From Alphaproteobacteria bacterium (GTDB lineage Bacteria; Pseudomonadota; Alphaproteobacteria; Micropepsales; Micropepsaceae), in contig CANIHD010000014.1 of assembly GCA_947467345.1 (NCBI GenBank), positions 1 to 64,000 of the forward strand: 64,000 nt of DNA. Direction: 5' to 3'. Made by a program: the position numbers and the translations under genes. Shown piece by piece: positions 1 through 8,873 of the stretch (positions are counted from its first letter, which is position 1; each line of letters begins with the position of its first letter). The notes below the pieces were generated by a model. It was not told the origin of the DNA. It ran no database searches and saw only the letters and a list, made by a program, of their open reading frames with translations.

Positions 1-59
1 GCGAGTTTGTAGGCGTCGCGCAGGTTTTTGATCGGCTGCTTTCCAGACGGTTTTTCCAT
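1..59 (-). CDS. 5' end of an unidentified gene (runs off the window)
   Basis: An ATG at 59-57 opens a frame of about 20 codons that continues past the window edge (it begins MEKPSGKQPIKNLRDAY). I do not recognise the protein. It lies downstream of a truncated CoA-transferase on the same strand, and the roughly 115 bases between them look like a promoter region rather than the missing end of that gene. Too little is visible for any function. Confidence 0.4.
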   Translation of the reverse strand, partial: MEKPSGKQPIKNLRDAYKL

Positions 60-111
60 GCCGAAAACGTGACACGTTTCCGACCCGCTGAAAACTGCAT
101 TAACAGATTGA

Positions 112-396
112 TTATAATGAAGTTCTATGTGGCGGGGCGGCTAAATTTGCCCACCTTTTCCGCGAAGAGCCGCTTTTCTTATTGGTGTTGGCAAAGACAT
201 AACCGGAGGAAAGGCCGCGCACGACGCTGTCCCAGCCGCGAATGACATCGCCTACGCCAGGCTTCTCGATCTTGATGACTTCAGCGCCCATGTCGGCGAG
301 GATTTTCGTGCAATGGGGGCCAGAGAGCGAAGCCTCCAGCGCCAAAACGCGCACGCCCGAAAGCGCGCGGGGCGCGCGCGAAGTTTCTGCCGTCAC
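112..396 (-). pseudogene. CaiB/BaiF (family III) CoA-transferase, N-terminal fragment
   Basis: Residues 10-74 match the N-terminus of family III acyl-CoA transferases: LSGVRVLALE, the ADMGAEVIKIEKP nucleotide-binding region and the FANTNKKS segment that normally leads into SIALDL. After that (about position 175) the reading turns into about 20 unrelated residues and stops, whereas family members run to about 400 residues. The GTG start overlaps the stop of the upstream lyase gene by 4 bases (GTGA), so this was the third gene of a catabolic operon moving CoA between organic acids. The rest of the gene is absent and another gene begins just downstream, as expected if a deletion removed it. Almost certainly non-functional. 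Confidence 0.75.
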
Positions 397-1310
397 GAAA
401 TGACGCCCAGCGTTTTGGCGAGCGATACAGTCTGGCGGGCGCGGTCTACAACGGGAAAATCAAGCATCTGGCCACGGAAAGCGATGACGCCTTCGCCGCG
501 TGCATGCGCCTCATCAAACGCCTGTAGCACATCGCGCGCGTATTGGATGTCTTCCATCGTCGGCGTGAAGGCCGCGTTGACGTGGTCAATCTGCGACGGA
601 TGGATGACCGACATGCCGCTCATGCCGAGACGGCGCGCCTGGAGCGCGAAACGGCGAAGCCCTTCCGGGTCTTTCAAATCCGTCCACACACCATCGACCG
701 ATTGCACATTGGCGGCTGCCGCGGCATTCGCAATGGCGGAGCGCGCATAGATGAGATCGATGGCTTCGCCTTCGCGGCGCAGCGGCATTCCCATCTTGCG
801 GCAATAATCCTCCGCGCCGAACGTCAGACCCATAACGCGCGCGCTCGCCGTGGCAACGCGATAGGCATTGAGAACAGCGATGGGGCTTTCGATGGCGACG
901 AGAAGCTTTATCGAGCCTGCCGGAACTTTTCGTGCGGGCTCGAGCCGATTCAACATGTCTTCGACCGTGGCCACTTGCTCCGGATGATCGACCTTCGGCA
1001 CCACAAGCCCGTCGAGACCGGGGCGCACAATCGATTCCAAATCCTGACGCAGCCATTCGGACCCGACGCCGTTCACGCGCGCATAGAGCGCGGGTATGCG
1101 TACATTCGGATCAGTAGCGAGGCGAGGCGCGATGGCATCCATCGTGGCGGCGATCTGACGACGCGCATTGTCCTTCTCGGCCGGCGCCACACCGTCCTCG
1201 ATATCCATCATCAGGGCATCGACACTCAGACCCAGCGCCTTGTCGGTCATGCGCTGACGGTCGCCGGGCACGAACATCCAGGAACGGAGAAGCCTTTTGT
1301 TGGCGGTCAT
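393..1310 (-). CDS. HpcH/HpaI aldolase / CitE-like CoA-ester lyase
   Basis: A 305-residue protein of the citrate-lyase beta-subunit-like superfamily. Family marks are the N-terminal RSWMFVPGDR, MDIEDGVAPAEKD (acidic metal/substrate site), the Arg-containing YARVNGVGSEW strand, LDGLVVPKVD and the LLVAIESPIAVLNA strand with its metal-binding Glu, then GLTFGAEDYC and GMSGMSVIHPSQ. Relatives cleave or hydrolyse malyl-, citramalyl- or related 3-hydroxyacyl-CoA esters. It sits between a flavin hydroxylase and a truncated CoA-transferase, which suggests a late step in aromatic or branched acid breakdown. The start lies 9 bases after the hydroxylase stop, so co-transcription is likely. The exact substrate cannot be read from sequence. 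Confidence 0.85.
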   Translation of the reverse strand: MTANKRLLRSWMFVPGDRQRMTDKALGLSVDALMMDIEDGVAPAEKDNARRQIAATMDAIAPRLATDPNVRIPALYARVNGVGSEWLRQDLESIVRPGLDGLVVPKVDHPEQVATVEDMLNRLEPARKVPAGSIKLLVAIESPIAVLNAYRVATASARVMGLTFGAEDYCRKMGMPLRREGEAIDLIYARSAIANAAAAANVQSVDGVWTDLKDPEGLRRFALQARRLGMSGMSVIHPSQIDHVNAAFTPTMEDIQYARDVLQAFDEAHARGEGVIAFRGQMLDFPVVDRARQTVSLAKTLGVIS

Positions 1311-1319
1311 GGCTACGCC

Positions 1320-3218
1320 CTATGCCTGCACCAGCATAAACCCGTCGAAATAGGCAGCGAGTTCTTGATATCCATCGAGCGGCAGCACATGGGCGACGTA
1401 TTGATCGGGGCGCACGACAACCATACAGCCTGTGTCACGGTCGATGCCGCGCATCGCAAAGACATCGGCGCCGCCTTTTCGATCCACGCAGAATATTTTC
1501 TCATGATCGCGAAGGCCGAGGCGCCCCTTCTGCGGCAGAAGCAGCGCCGGCATGCGCTCGATGGCAAGCGTGTCATGCGCTTGTTGAAACACTGCGCGCA
1601 GATCGATGACGCTGTCGATATCGTCGCCCTTACGGGTGTATTTGCGTATGGGCGATGATTGATCATCAGTCAGATAATCGCACAGAAGACGGATCGCGGA
1701 GTTGGGCGCGGCCGGATCGCCGGCGCCCGCAAAGGTATAGATCCGAAAGCGCCCATCCGCCCCCCCCGCATGGCCGAGATGCATCGGCTTTGCATCGGCG
1801 AGGCGCAAAATGGGCGCTGAGTGAAAGCGCGTTCCGATGACAAATCCCTTGGCGAGATGCTGATGCGTAGGTTTGCCTGTCAAAATCGACGGGGTGTATT
1901 GGGTCGCGGTTCCCGCCGTATAGCGGCCGTGTTGGATGAAATAGGCTTGCGTCTTGGCGGGGTCCAATTTGCGGCCATGTTCCGGGCTCGAGGCAATGAG
2001 TTCGGCCCACTCGCGGTCGAAATCGATCAGCTCCTTGGCAATCGCGCGCCGCTCGGCCGAATAGCTATGCAGCAAGGAAGCCGGAGATTGCTTGCGCAAC
2101 ACAGCGCCAAGCTTCCATCCGAGATTGAAAGCATCCTGCATCGAGACATTCATGCCTTGCCCGGCCTTCGGACTATGGGTGTGGCACGCATCTCCTGCGA
2201 TGAACACGCTGGGCGCGACGTCAGCCGCTGCACCGGCGGGTAGGTCGTCGAATTTATCGGTCAGGCGTTGGCCGATTTCATATACCGACCACCAGGGAAT
2301 TTCCTTCGGCTCGAAGCGATACGGATGGAGAATCCGCCGCACCTTATCGACAATCTCGTCGATGCCGATATTGCGGCCCGCCGCGCGTTCGCCGACCTCG
2401 AGCTTTGTCAGTTCGACATAGAGGCGAAACATGTACCCGCCTTCGCGCGGGATGATGATCATGGTCCCGTCATGGGCCGACTGGATCAGGCACTTGCAGC
2501 GTATGTCGGGGAAATCGACGTCCGCGAGAACATCCATCACGCCCCAAGCATGATTGGCGGAATCGCCTTTGAGTTCGAGACCGATCGCGGCACGAACGGC
2601 ACTGCGCGCGCCATCGCATCCGACAACATAGCGTGCGTGAATGGTTTCGGGCGTTCCGTCGGGCCCGTTGAGAGTCACGATCGAACCGCCGTCCGCCGAC
2701 GGTTTCACCAAAACAAGACGGCGCGAATAATAGGGCAGGATGTTTGCCGCCGATTTGCGCATGCGATCGAGATAAAAATCATGCACGCGCGCCTGGTTGA
2801 GAACGACGTGCGGAAATTCCGACAGACCGTCTTCAACATCTTGCACCCATCCGCCGCGGACGATGTTTTCCGGCGTCGTGTCGTCCGGCTTCCAGAACGT
2901 CACCTTGTTGATCCAGCAGGCTTCCCGCAGCACGCTCTCGCTGAAGCCGAAGGCGTGAAACATCTCCACCGTGCGGCAGGCGATTCCATCGGCCTGGCCC
3001 CGCCGAAGCGGGCCGTCCTTCTGCTCGACGATGCAGGTTTTGATGTCGGGATAGGCCGCGAGCTGCGTTGCAAGCGTCAGTCCTGCCGGTCCGCACCCCA
3101 CAATGAGCACGTCGGTATCGGCGGGCAGCGGGCCCTCGGCGCTCGATGCGGGGTACCGTGCTTCGAGGTCTGCGATCTCGGGATCTCCGGGCGCGAACCC
3201 GTTCAGGTGAAACTGCAT
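1320..3218 (-). CDS. FAD-dependent phenolic monooxygenase (phenol 2-monooxygenase / 3-hydroxybenzoate 4-monooxygenase type)
   Basis: A 632-residue class A flavoprotein hydroxylase. The FAD-binding GxGxxG is VLIVGCGPAGLTLA (about residues 38-51), the DG-type motif is VVGCDGARSAVR, and the second FAD motif is FIAGDACHTHSPKAGQGMN. A C-terminal thioredoxin-like domain (from about residue 460) matches the long PheA/MobA/TfdB branch, not the shorter PobA type. It would hydroxylate a phenol or hydroxybenzoate with NAD(P)H and O2 in the cytoplasm. It is the first gene of an operon with a CoA-ester lyase and a CoA-transferase. Substrate choice between phenol and 3-hydroxybenzoate is uncertain. Confidence 0.88.
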   Translation of the reverse strand: MQFHLNGFAPGDPEIADLEARYPASSAEGPLPADTDVLIVGCGPAGLTLATQLAAYPDIKTCIVEQKDGPLRRGQADGIACRTVEMFHAFGFSESVLREACWINKVTFWKPDDTTPENIVRGGWVQDVEDGLSEFPHVVLNQARVHDFYLDRMRKSAANILPYYSRRLVLVKPSADGGSIVTLNGPDGTPETIHARYVVGCDGARSAVRAAIGLELKGDSANHAWGVMDVLADVDFPDIRCKCLIQSAHDGTMIIIPREGGYMFRLYVELTKLEVGERAAGRNIGIDEIVDKVRRILHPYRFEPKEIPWWSVYEIGQRLTDKFDDLPAGAAADVAPSVFIAGDACHTHSPKAGQGMNVSMQDAFNLGWKLGAVLRKQSPASLLHSYSAERRAIAKELIDFDREWAELIASSPEHGRKLDPAKTQAYFIQHGRYTAGTATQYTPSILTGKPTHQHLAKGFVIGTRFHSAPILRLADAKPMHLGHAGGADGRFRIYTFAGAGDPAAPNSAIRLLCDYLTDDQSSPIRKYTRKGDDIDSVIDLRAVFQQAHDTLAIERMPALLLPQKGRLGLRDHEKIFCVDRKGGADVFAMRGIDRDTGCMVVVRPDQYVAHVLPLDGYQELAAYFDGFMLVQA

Positions 3219-3361
3219 GGCTCTCTCAACGTCGCTTGATCCCAGACCACGCGGCTGAAGAATGGTTGAGTTCTCATCCGTTTATCTACGCTATCAGAAC
3301 AGCTTGGCCAAGCAACCGCCGATCGGGCTAGGAAAATATATTCGCACTAGAGCACGCTTCC

Positions 3362-3453
3362 CATGGTTCGAGACGGCCGCTATGCGGCCTCCTCACCATG
3401 AGGAATGAGTACTACCTCATCTGAGGAGCGCCGAAGGCGCGTCTCGAAGGATG
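3362..3453. repeat. Composite palindromic intergenic repeat, copy 1
   Basis: Two facing palindromic half-units. The first starts catggttcgagacggccgc and ends with cctcaccatgagg; the second runs from cctcatctgaggagc to gcgtctcgaaggatg. The same two half-units occur in the opposite order and orientation at 46,746-46,842, and fragments flank the repeats near 43.1 and 50.4 kb. This is a REP/BIME-like non-coding element between the hydroxylase operon and the ABC exporter gene. Confidence 0.75.
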
Positions 3454-3457
3454 CGAC

Positions 3458-5137
3458 TTAGGCCGGTACGTGCGTCGAATGGTTGTGTTCGTCGATCTCG
3501 GCGATGCGCCCATATTCCATTTTAACCACGCGGTCGGCGACGCCGAACCAGCGGTCGTCGTGGGTCACGGCAATGATGGTTTTGCCGTCGGCTTTCAGGC
3601 GCGGAAGCAGTTCGGTGTAAAAATAGCGGCGGAATTGCGGGTCCTGATCAGCGGCGAATTCGTCGAACACATAGACCTGCCGGTTGGCGAGCCGGCTGAT
3701 GGCATAGGCAAGGCGTTTGCGCTGCCCCGCCGAGAGGTTGACCGTCGTCATCATGCCGTTGTGCAGACGCGTCTTGTGTCCGATTTCAAGCTCGCCGAGC
3801 AGCGCATCCATCAAAGCCGGATCGGACACGTCCACGCCGTAGAGGCGCTTGAAGAGATGGAAGTCACTGAACACGGCAGCGAACATCTCACGATAGGCTT
3901 GGCGCTGCGCCGCTGTAACCTCCTCGCCGTTGACCAGAATGGCGCCTTCGGTGGGTTCGTAGAGCCCACTTAAGAGCTTGAGGAAGGTTGTTTTGCCGGC
4001 GCCGTTGCCGCCGACGATAAACACGATCTCGTTGCGCTTCAGTTTCAATTCCAGCGGCCCGACGTCGAAATGCTCGTCGTCGTGCTCGCCTGAAAACGCG
4101 AACTCCGTCGCCTTGAATTCGATGTCATGAAAATTCAACGGCGGCGACGCGGTGGGACGATGCTCCTCCAGTGAAATGCCTTCGTTGAGATTGGCTTCGA
4201 GGCGCTCGACACTGTCCAGCGCAACACGCGCACGCGCAGCGGTCGGCACCGCGCGAGACAATGTTTCAAAGGGCCCGACAAGAAAGAGAACCGTGGCGAG
4301 AAACTGGAACACGGTCACGCCGTGCTCGGGAGCCATCAAAGGCATACCGAACACAAGCACCGCGATCATGAGAAATGTGAAAGCCTGCGAGCTGAGGAAA
4401 CTGCCGAGAAACAGTGTTTCCGTCTTGATCGTGAGATCGCGATATGACGTCGCGGTTTCGTCGAGATGCTCCATCAAGCCGGCTTGGTGCGCACGACTCA
4501 GCTTCAGTTCCTTGAAGCCTTGCAGGAGGTCATTGATGCCATCGAAGAATTGTTTCTGCAGGCGCCGCGCCTTCTGCAAATGCTTGCGTGCTTTGCGGTC
4601 TTGAACGTAGGCAGCGCCAGCACCTGCCGCGATGACTACGACTGCTGAAAGAAGCGCCCATGGCGAAAGCCAAGCGAGATAGGCCAAAGCAAAACCCACC
4701 AGAATGAACGCCTGAAACACGCCAAGAAACGTTGTGGTGGCACCCGCGAGTTGATTCAGATCGTGGCTGAGCTGCGTGTAAAGCTCGCCTGTTCCCTGAC
4801 GTTCAAGAAAGCGAAGCTGCGTGTGCAGGAGCTTCGTGCAGAGCCGCAAGCGCAGACGCTCGATCATGGTTTGCACCGCGACTTGCGCGCTGCGCACGGA
4901 GTCGAAGGTCGACGCGAGATAGATCGCGAGCGCAACGACAAATGCCCCGATCAAGGGCGCAATGTTGTTGTTTGCAGCCGCAGCCGCCGCGGCACCGGCA
5001 TTGAAGATGGCAAGCAGCGCGCCCCGGCTCAGGCCTGAAACAACCGACATACCGACGACGCGGAATTTCGATCCGGCGGTTTCGCGGTACAGAAACTTCA
5101 GCAGCCGAAAGGTGACCGGATTCGTGAAATTCGTCAT
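3458..5137 (-). CDS. SyrD/PvdE-type (cyclic peptide export family) ABC transporter, fused permease-ATPase
   Basis: A 559-residue half-transporter: an N-terminal six-helix membrane domain (about residues 20-300) followed by an ATPase domain. Walker A is VGGNGAGKTT, the signature is LSAGQRKRLA, Walker B is QVYVFDEFAADQDP, and the switch His is in TIIAVTHDD. The LSAGQ signature and DEFAADQDP Walker B are typical of the SyrD/PvdE cyclic-peptide export family. It is 3 bases upstream of a CDP-alcohol phosphatidyltransferase gene on the same strand and heads a run of envelope-lipid-like genes, so a lipid or lipopeptide may be the cargo. An NRPS-type thioesterase remnant lies 14 kb away, which leaves a peptide substrate open. 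Confidence 0.85.
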   Translation of the reverse strand: MTNFTNPVTFRLLKFLYRETAGSKFRVVGMSVVSGLSRGALLAIFNAGAAAAAAANNNIAPLIGAFVVALAIYLASTFDSVRSAQVAVQTMIERLRLRLCTKLLHTQLRFLERQGTGELYTQLSHDLNQLAGATTTFLGVFQAFILVGFALAYLAWLSPWALLSAVVVIAAGAGAAYVQDRKARKHLQKARRLQKQFFDGINDLLQGFKELKLSRAHQAGLMEHLDETATSYRDLTIKTETLFLGSFLSSQAFTFLMIAVLVFGMPLMAPEHGVTVFQFLATVLFLVGPFETLSRAVPTAARARVALDSVERLEANLNEGISLEEHRPTASPPLNFHDIEFKATEFAFSGEHDDEHFDVGPLELKLKRNEIVFIVGGNGAGKTTFLKLLSGLYEPTEGAILVNGEEVTAAQRQAYREMFAAVFSDFHLFKRLYGVDVSDPALMDALLGELEIGHKTRLHNGMMTTVNLSAGQRKRLAYAISRLANRQVYVFDEFAADQDPQFRRYFYTELLPRLKADGKTIIAVTHDDRWFGVADRVVKMEYGRIAEIDEHNHSTHVPA

Positions 5138-5140
5138 GCC

Positions 5141-5765
5141 TCAGCGTTCGCTTCGAGGCGCGCCAAACAAAGCGCGTGCGCGAAAGAAGCGCTGCACCGC
5201 CGTGACATGCGAGAGAATGCCGATCAAAAGCAGGCCGAGCCATAGCGGATGTGTGCCGAGAAATTCCGGCAGGCGCAAAAACGATTCCAGGATCAGCGCG
5301 GCGCAAATCATGACGATACGTTCAAAGCGCTCCAAGAGGTCAGGCCAAGCGTGGTTCTCGATTGGAATCTCGATCGCCGCCCGCGCCTTGTTATAGCTCA
5401 CCATCAGCGAACCGCTCATGGCAAGAAACGACACGGCCCACCAATCGGTCATCCAGGCGATGACCAGATAAACCGTGATCTCCTGGTAGCGGTCAATGAC
5501 GCCGTCGAGATAGCCGCCATATTTGCTGGACGTGCCCTGAATCCGGGCCACAGCCCCGTCCAGCGCGTCGAAGACAAAAGACAGAGAAAGCCCCGATGCC
5601 AAAAATCAGTGGATTCCGGTGCCAGGCAAAAGCGAGGCAATTGCCGACCACCAAAAACAGGCCGATCCAGGTGACCTGGTTCGGGGTAAGGCCTGCGCGC
5701 GCCAGGGGACGCGCGATGTCCTCCCACAGCCGTTCCGTCCAATGCCGGTTAAGACCATCAATCAT
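5141..5765 (-). pseudogene. CDP-alcohol phosphatidyltransferase, split by a 1-base frameshift
   Basis: The N-terminal part (from ATG at 5765, MIDGLNRHWTERLWEDIARP) and the remainder (active-site segment FDALDGAVAR, then GGYLDGVIDRYQE, the D-x2-DG-x2-AR-x8-G-x3-D-x3-D signature) lie in different frames. Both are coherent with the roughly 205-residue family length. The shift coincides with a run of four C (four G on the coding strand) at 5591-5594; removing one base gives a continuous protein reading ...FGIGLSLSFVFDALDG... The enzyme would transfer a phosphoalcohol from a CDP-activated donor to a lipid acceptor in the membrane. The homopolymer position makes sequencing error as likely as a true mutation. 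The ABC exporter follows 3 bases downstream. Confidence 0.8.
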
Positions 5766-5873
5766 GGTGCGCCGATCATGCCCCAGTGCCTACGCCCTGG
5801 TCACGATCCCAGCCATGTTAGCGCGCGCACATCGAAGTGAGAACGCGCGTCGGGCTCTGACGTTGCCGTGTTT

Positions 5874-6731
5874 CTATTTCGGCTTGGCGAGCGACCTGCC
5901 GTCCAGCACCGCCCGTGACGCAACGGCCACAAAGAGGCCGAGATCGGTTTCGGTGAAAATCCGTAAAGGCACAACAAAATGCCGGTCGGGATCAGCGGTG
6001 CTCTGAAACGACGTCAGCCACACATTGATGTCAGGCAGCGCCTTGACTTCGAAGATGCGCTGCCGCGCGCCGGCAAGCTGATTGTATTTCAGCCGGCATT
6101 GCTGGACGGGGCCGCTATAAAGCCCGTTGTCCATTTTCACATCGGTTTTGCGCACGAAACTCATCGTCACGTCGTAACGGCGCCGTCCGTCAAACACCGG
6201 TGCCACTTGCGTGCAAGGTTTCTGCTGCATGGTTTCATATCCCGTGACCAACGAGACCATTGCACTCACGGGATCGAGCGTGGATTTTTTGAGGTTGTCG
6301 TCTATCGCATCGAAATTGCGGTTCGATTTCACTTCGGGAACCGGGCCGTCATAGACGAGCGAGACTTCACGGCGCTGCGGATTGGCGCCATTCAGCGAAA
6401 ACGAGTCATAGGCGCTGGGCCCAACCCGTTCGCCGTTCAACTTCCCGCTGGAGGACGCTTCGATTTTGGAGCGCCACACCGTATTGACCACGCCGGATGT
6501 TTCGAGGCTGGAGACCGCTTTGTAGCCGTCGCCTTGAACGCGGGCGTTGAGGTCAACCTTCCCGAGCGGAATCCCGCCAATATAGAGCGTGTAGGTGAGT
6601 TCCAGCGTGGATGTCGGCTCGCCGGTAGCTTCTACGGATTCGCCGCCCGCGGCCAAAGCCGCTTGAGGAGAAACCGCCAATCCTGCAAGCAACAGAAGGA
6701 GCGCAGCGGCGCCAGAGGCGACAATCTTCAT
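5874..6731 (-). CDS. DUF3108 periplasmic protein
   Basis: I chose the ATG at 6731 because it gives a clean signal peptide (MKIVASGAAALLLLLAGLAV, cleavage near AALAAGG); the longer frame only adds 45 unlikely residues. The mature part is beta-rich and matches DUF3108: LELTYTLYIGGIPLGKVDL near the N-terminus, a DPVSAMVSLV motif mid-protein and a C-terminal strand ending in LGLFVAVASRAVL. Function of the family is unknown. In this locus it stands between a lipid-headgroup transferase and a GNAT-fold protein, hinting at an envelope role. About 285 residues, secreted to the periplasm. Confidence 0.75.
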   Translation of the reverse strand: MKIVASGAAALLLLLAGLAVSPQAALAAGGESVEATGEPTSTLELTYTLYIGGIPLGKVDLNARVQGDGYKAVSSLETSGVVNTVWRSKIEASSSGKLNGERVGPSAYDSFSLNGANPQRREVSLVYDGPVPEVKSNRNFDAIDDNLKKSTLDPVSAMVSLVTGYETMQQKPCTQVAPVFDGRRRYDVTMSFVRKTDVKMDNGLYSGPVQQCRLKYNQLAGARQRIFEVKALPDINVWLTSFQSTADPDRHFVVPLRIFTETDLGLFVAVASRAVLDGRSLAKPK

Positions 6732-6874
6732 CAGCAAGACCCAGATGTGCGAAGCGGTTGTCTCAGCAACCAGAAAATAGTCGATAGACCCTAGCCGTTC
6801 CAGACCCGGCCCACACACATTAACGTAACGCAGGATCGCGGCTTCGGTGTGTCGCGAATGTGGCAAGCCTGAAG

Positions 6875-8020
6875 CTACGGCGCAAGCAGCGGCTTTTCGT
6901 AGATTCTGTAGCGCTTATAAGGCTCTGCGCCCACCATGGCGATCACGTGCTTAACCGCCTCATTGCGGTCCAAAATCCAGGAAAGCTCGCTGCTTTCCAC
7001 GCCGCGGGAGAAATTGAACTCGCGCACGGAGCGGATCACGGAGAGGGCCAAAGCGGCGCCAATGGGCGACGTCTGAAGGGATTTGCGCACGCCCATCAGC
7101 GGCATGCGCGCCGTCTTGGGCCGTTTCACCTTCATCCGCCACAGAAGCTTGGCCCAGCCGAAGGGGGCCAACCGACCGCCAAGATCGCGAATGGCCTCAT
7201 TGAGATTGGGGAAAATCACCGAGAAGGCGGCGGCCTCGCCGCGATACTCCGCGATCGCCACGTCGCCGGGGCGGAGGAGCAATTTCAATATGCCGGCGAG
7301 ATCGGCGATCTCGGCTTTGGTCATCGGCACGAAACCCCAATTGTCCGACCACGCGTCATTGAGGATGTCGAGCATCAGATCGACCTCGGACGCGAAATGC
7401 GCCTTGTCCATGCGGATATTGCGCAGTGTGAGTTCACCCCGCTTCTGCGCACGTTCGAGGATGCGCAACGCCAGCGGCGGAAATTCCATATCCGGCGTGT
7501 AGCGATAGGCGATCAAATCCTCGGCCGTCACATAGCCGGCGGCAGAAATATGCTGCGCGAAATAGGGAAGCGCGTGCCCCATCATGACATAAGGCGGCGT
7601 ATCGAACCCTTCGACCAATAGCCCCGCCAAATCCCACATCGAAAAACTGACGGGGCCGACGACACGTTTCATGCCGGCATCACGCAGCCATTTCTCGGCG
7701 GTACTGAGCAACGCCGCAAACACCGCCGGATCGTCGATGGCTTCGATGAAACCGAAATGGCCGGTGGAGTCTTTGTGGGTGGCTAAATGCAAATCGTCGA
7801 TCTGCGCTGTGATGCGGCCGACCGGTTCGCCGTTCTCATAGGCCAGCCAAAACGCGGCGCGGGCGTGCTCGAAAAAAGGATTGTGCTTGGGGGTGAAATG
7901 AAGCTTGCGCTCCAGCAGCAGCGGCGGAATCCAATTGGGGTCGCCCTGATAGATGCGATGGGGCAGCTGATGGAAATCGCGCCACTGGGCTTTTGTCGTA
8001 ACGGGAACGATCTGCACCAC
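6875..8020 (-). CDS. GNAT-fold acyltransferase-like protein (candidate N-acyltransferase of a lipid pathway)
   Basis: A protein of about 381 residues of the GNAT-like family that begins VQIVPVTTKAQW and carries LPHRIYQGDPNWIPPLL, the usual N-terminal mark of this group. A GAG sequence, GAGG, lies 6 bases before the GTG at 8020, so I prefer that start over the GTG at 8026. Members are often left as hypothetical. The experimentally described bacterial ceramide synthase of Caulobacter is a GNAT-like protein of similar size, so a sphingoid-base N-acyltransferase is a plausible guess given the neighbouring alpha-oxoamine synthase, but that is inference. It is divergent from the short-chain dehydrogenase across about 100 bases. 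Confidence 0.65.
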   Translation of the reverse strand: MVQIVPVTTKAQWRDFHQLPHRIYQGDPNWIPPLLLERKLHFTPKHNPFFEHARAAFWLAYENGEPVGRITAQIDDLHLATHKDSTGHFGFIEAIDDPAVFAALLSTAEKWLRDAGMKRVVGPVSFSMWDLAGLLVEGFDTPPYVMMGHALPYFAQHISAAGYVTAEDLIAYRYTPDMEFPPLALRILERAQKRGELTLRNIRMDKAHFASEVDLMLDILNDAWSDNWGFVPMTKAEIADLAGILKLLLRPGDVAIAEYRGEAAAFSVIFPNLNEAIRDLGGRLAPFGWAKLLWRMKVKRPKTARMPLMGVRKSLQTSPIGAALALSVIRSVREFNFSRGVESSELSWILDRNEAVKHVIAMVGAEPYKRYRIYEKPLLAP

Positions 8021-8120
8021 GCACACCCTCGAAAATCGCGCACACCGGAAAGCGGAATGTGGCGTGTGTCAACAGTTCCGTTTCTTGACATCGGCATTGG
8101 GGCGCGGTGCTGTGGCCGTG

Positions 8121-8873
8121 ATGACACCTAACACGATTTTAATCACAGGCGCGTCGAGCGGCATTGGCGCGGCTCTCGCCAAACACCTCGCCAAACCAGG
8201 CACTCATCTCATCCTCTGGGGACGAGACGAAAGCCGCTTGGCTGACATCGCCCAAGCCTGCCGGCAATCGGGTGCGATTGTCACGACCGCCTCTGTGGAC
8301 GTCAGCAATATCGAGGACTTCAAAGCACGGCTGTTGGCCAGCGACACGGCGACGCCGCTTACGCAGGCCATATTCAACGCCGGGCTTGGCGGGACGGCGG
8401 ATGCGGACCGGCCGGGAGAAGATGTGGCGCGCGTCGAAGCCATTTCGATGGTGAATTTCGTTTCGCCGATTGTCGGCGCGACCATGCTTTGCGAGCGCAT
8501 GGCGGCGCGCGGGGGCGGACATATCGTGTTGATAGGTTCGGTTTCGGCCTATTTCCCACTGCCGATGGCGCCGACCTATGCCAGCACCAAGGCGGGGCTT
8601 GCCATGTTTGCCGAATCGCTCCGTATGCGGATGGCAAAGCACAACGTGGCTGTCACATTGGTTTCACCCGGCTTCATCGACACGCCGATGAGCCGGGCCT
8701 TCGATTCGCCCAAGCCGTTTTTAATGACCGCGGAAACATTCGCGCGCATCATTGCTCAGCGTCTACCAAGCCGCCCGGCCAATGTGATTGTGCCCTGGCA
8801 ATACACCGTGCTACGCGCGCTGTCGCACGCTCTGCCCCGCGCGCTGACGCGCGCGATTATCAACCGCCACTAG
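8121..8873 (+). CDS. Short-chain dehydrogenase/reductase (candidate keto-lipid reductase)
   Basis: The ATG at 8121 places the cofactor motif ILITGASSGIG directly at the N-terminus, so I use it rather than the upstream frame start. A classical SDR of about 250 residues with the N-x-G strand (FNAGLGG), catalytic Ser (LIGSVSA), Tyr-x3-Lys (YASTKAG) and PGFIDTPM. The C-terminus holds a hydrophobic/basic tail (VIVPWQYTVLRALSHALP) as in SDRs working on membrane-lipid substrates. Its last 14 bases overlap the convergent glycosyltransferase gene. Together with the oxoamine synthase it could reduce a 3-keto sphingoid-like base; this is inference from context. Confidence 0.78.
   Translation: MTPNTILITGASSGIGAALAKHLAKPGTHLILWGRDESRLADIAQACRQSGAIVTTASVDVSNIEDFKARLLASDTATPLTQAIFNAGLGGTADADRPGEDVARVEAISMVNFVSPIVGATMLCERMAARGGGHIVLIGSVSAYFPLPMAPTYASTKAGLAMFAESLRMRMAKHNVAVTLVSPGFIDTPMSRAFDSPKPFLMTAETFARIIAQRLPSRPANVIVPWQYTVLRALSHALPRALTRAIINRH

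Noticed and set aside
111..119. TATAAT-like -10 boxes on both strands
   Set aside because: No matching -35 at 16-18 bases on either strand, so not listed as a promoter.
543..1658. 371-codon plus-strand open frame
   Set aside because: Antisense to the CitE-like and hydroxylase genes; His/Arg-rich shadow composition.
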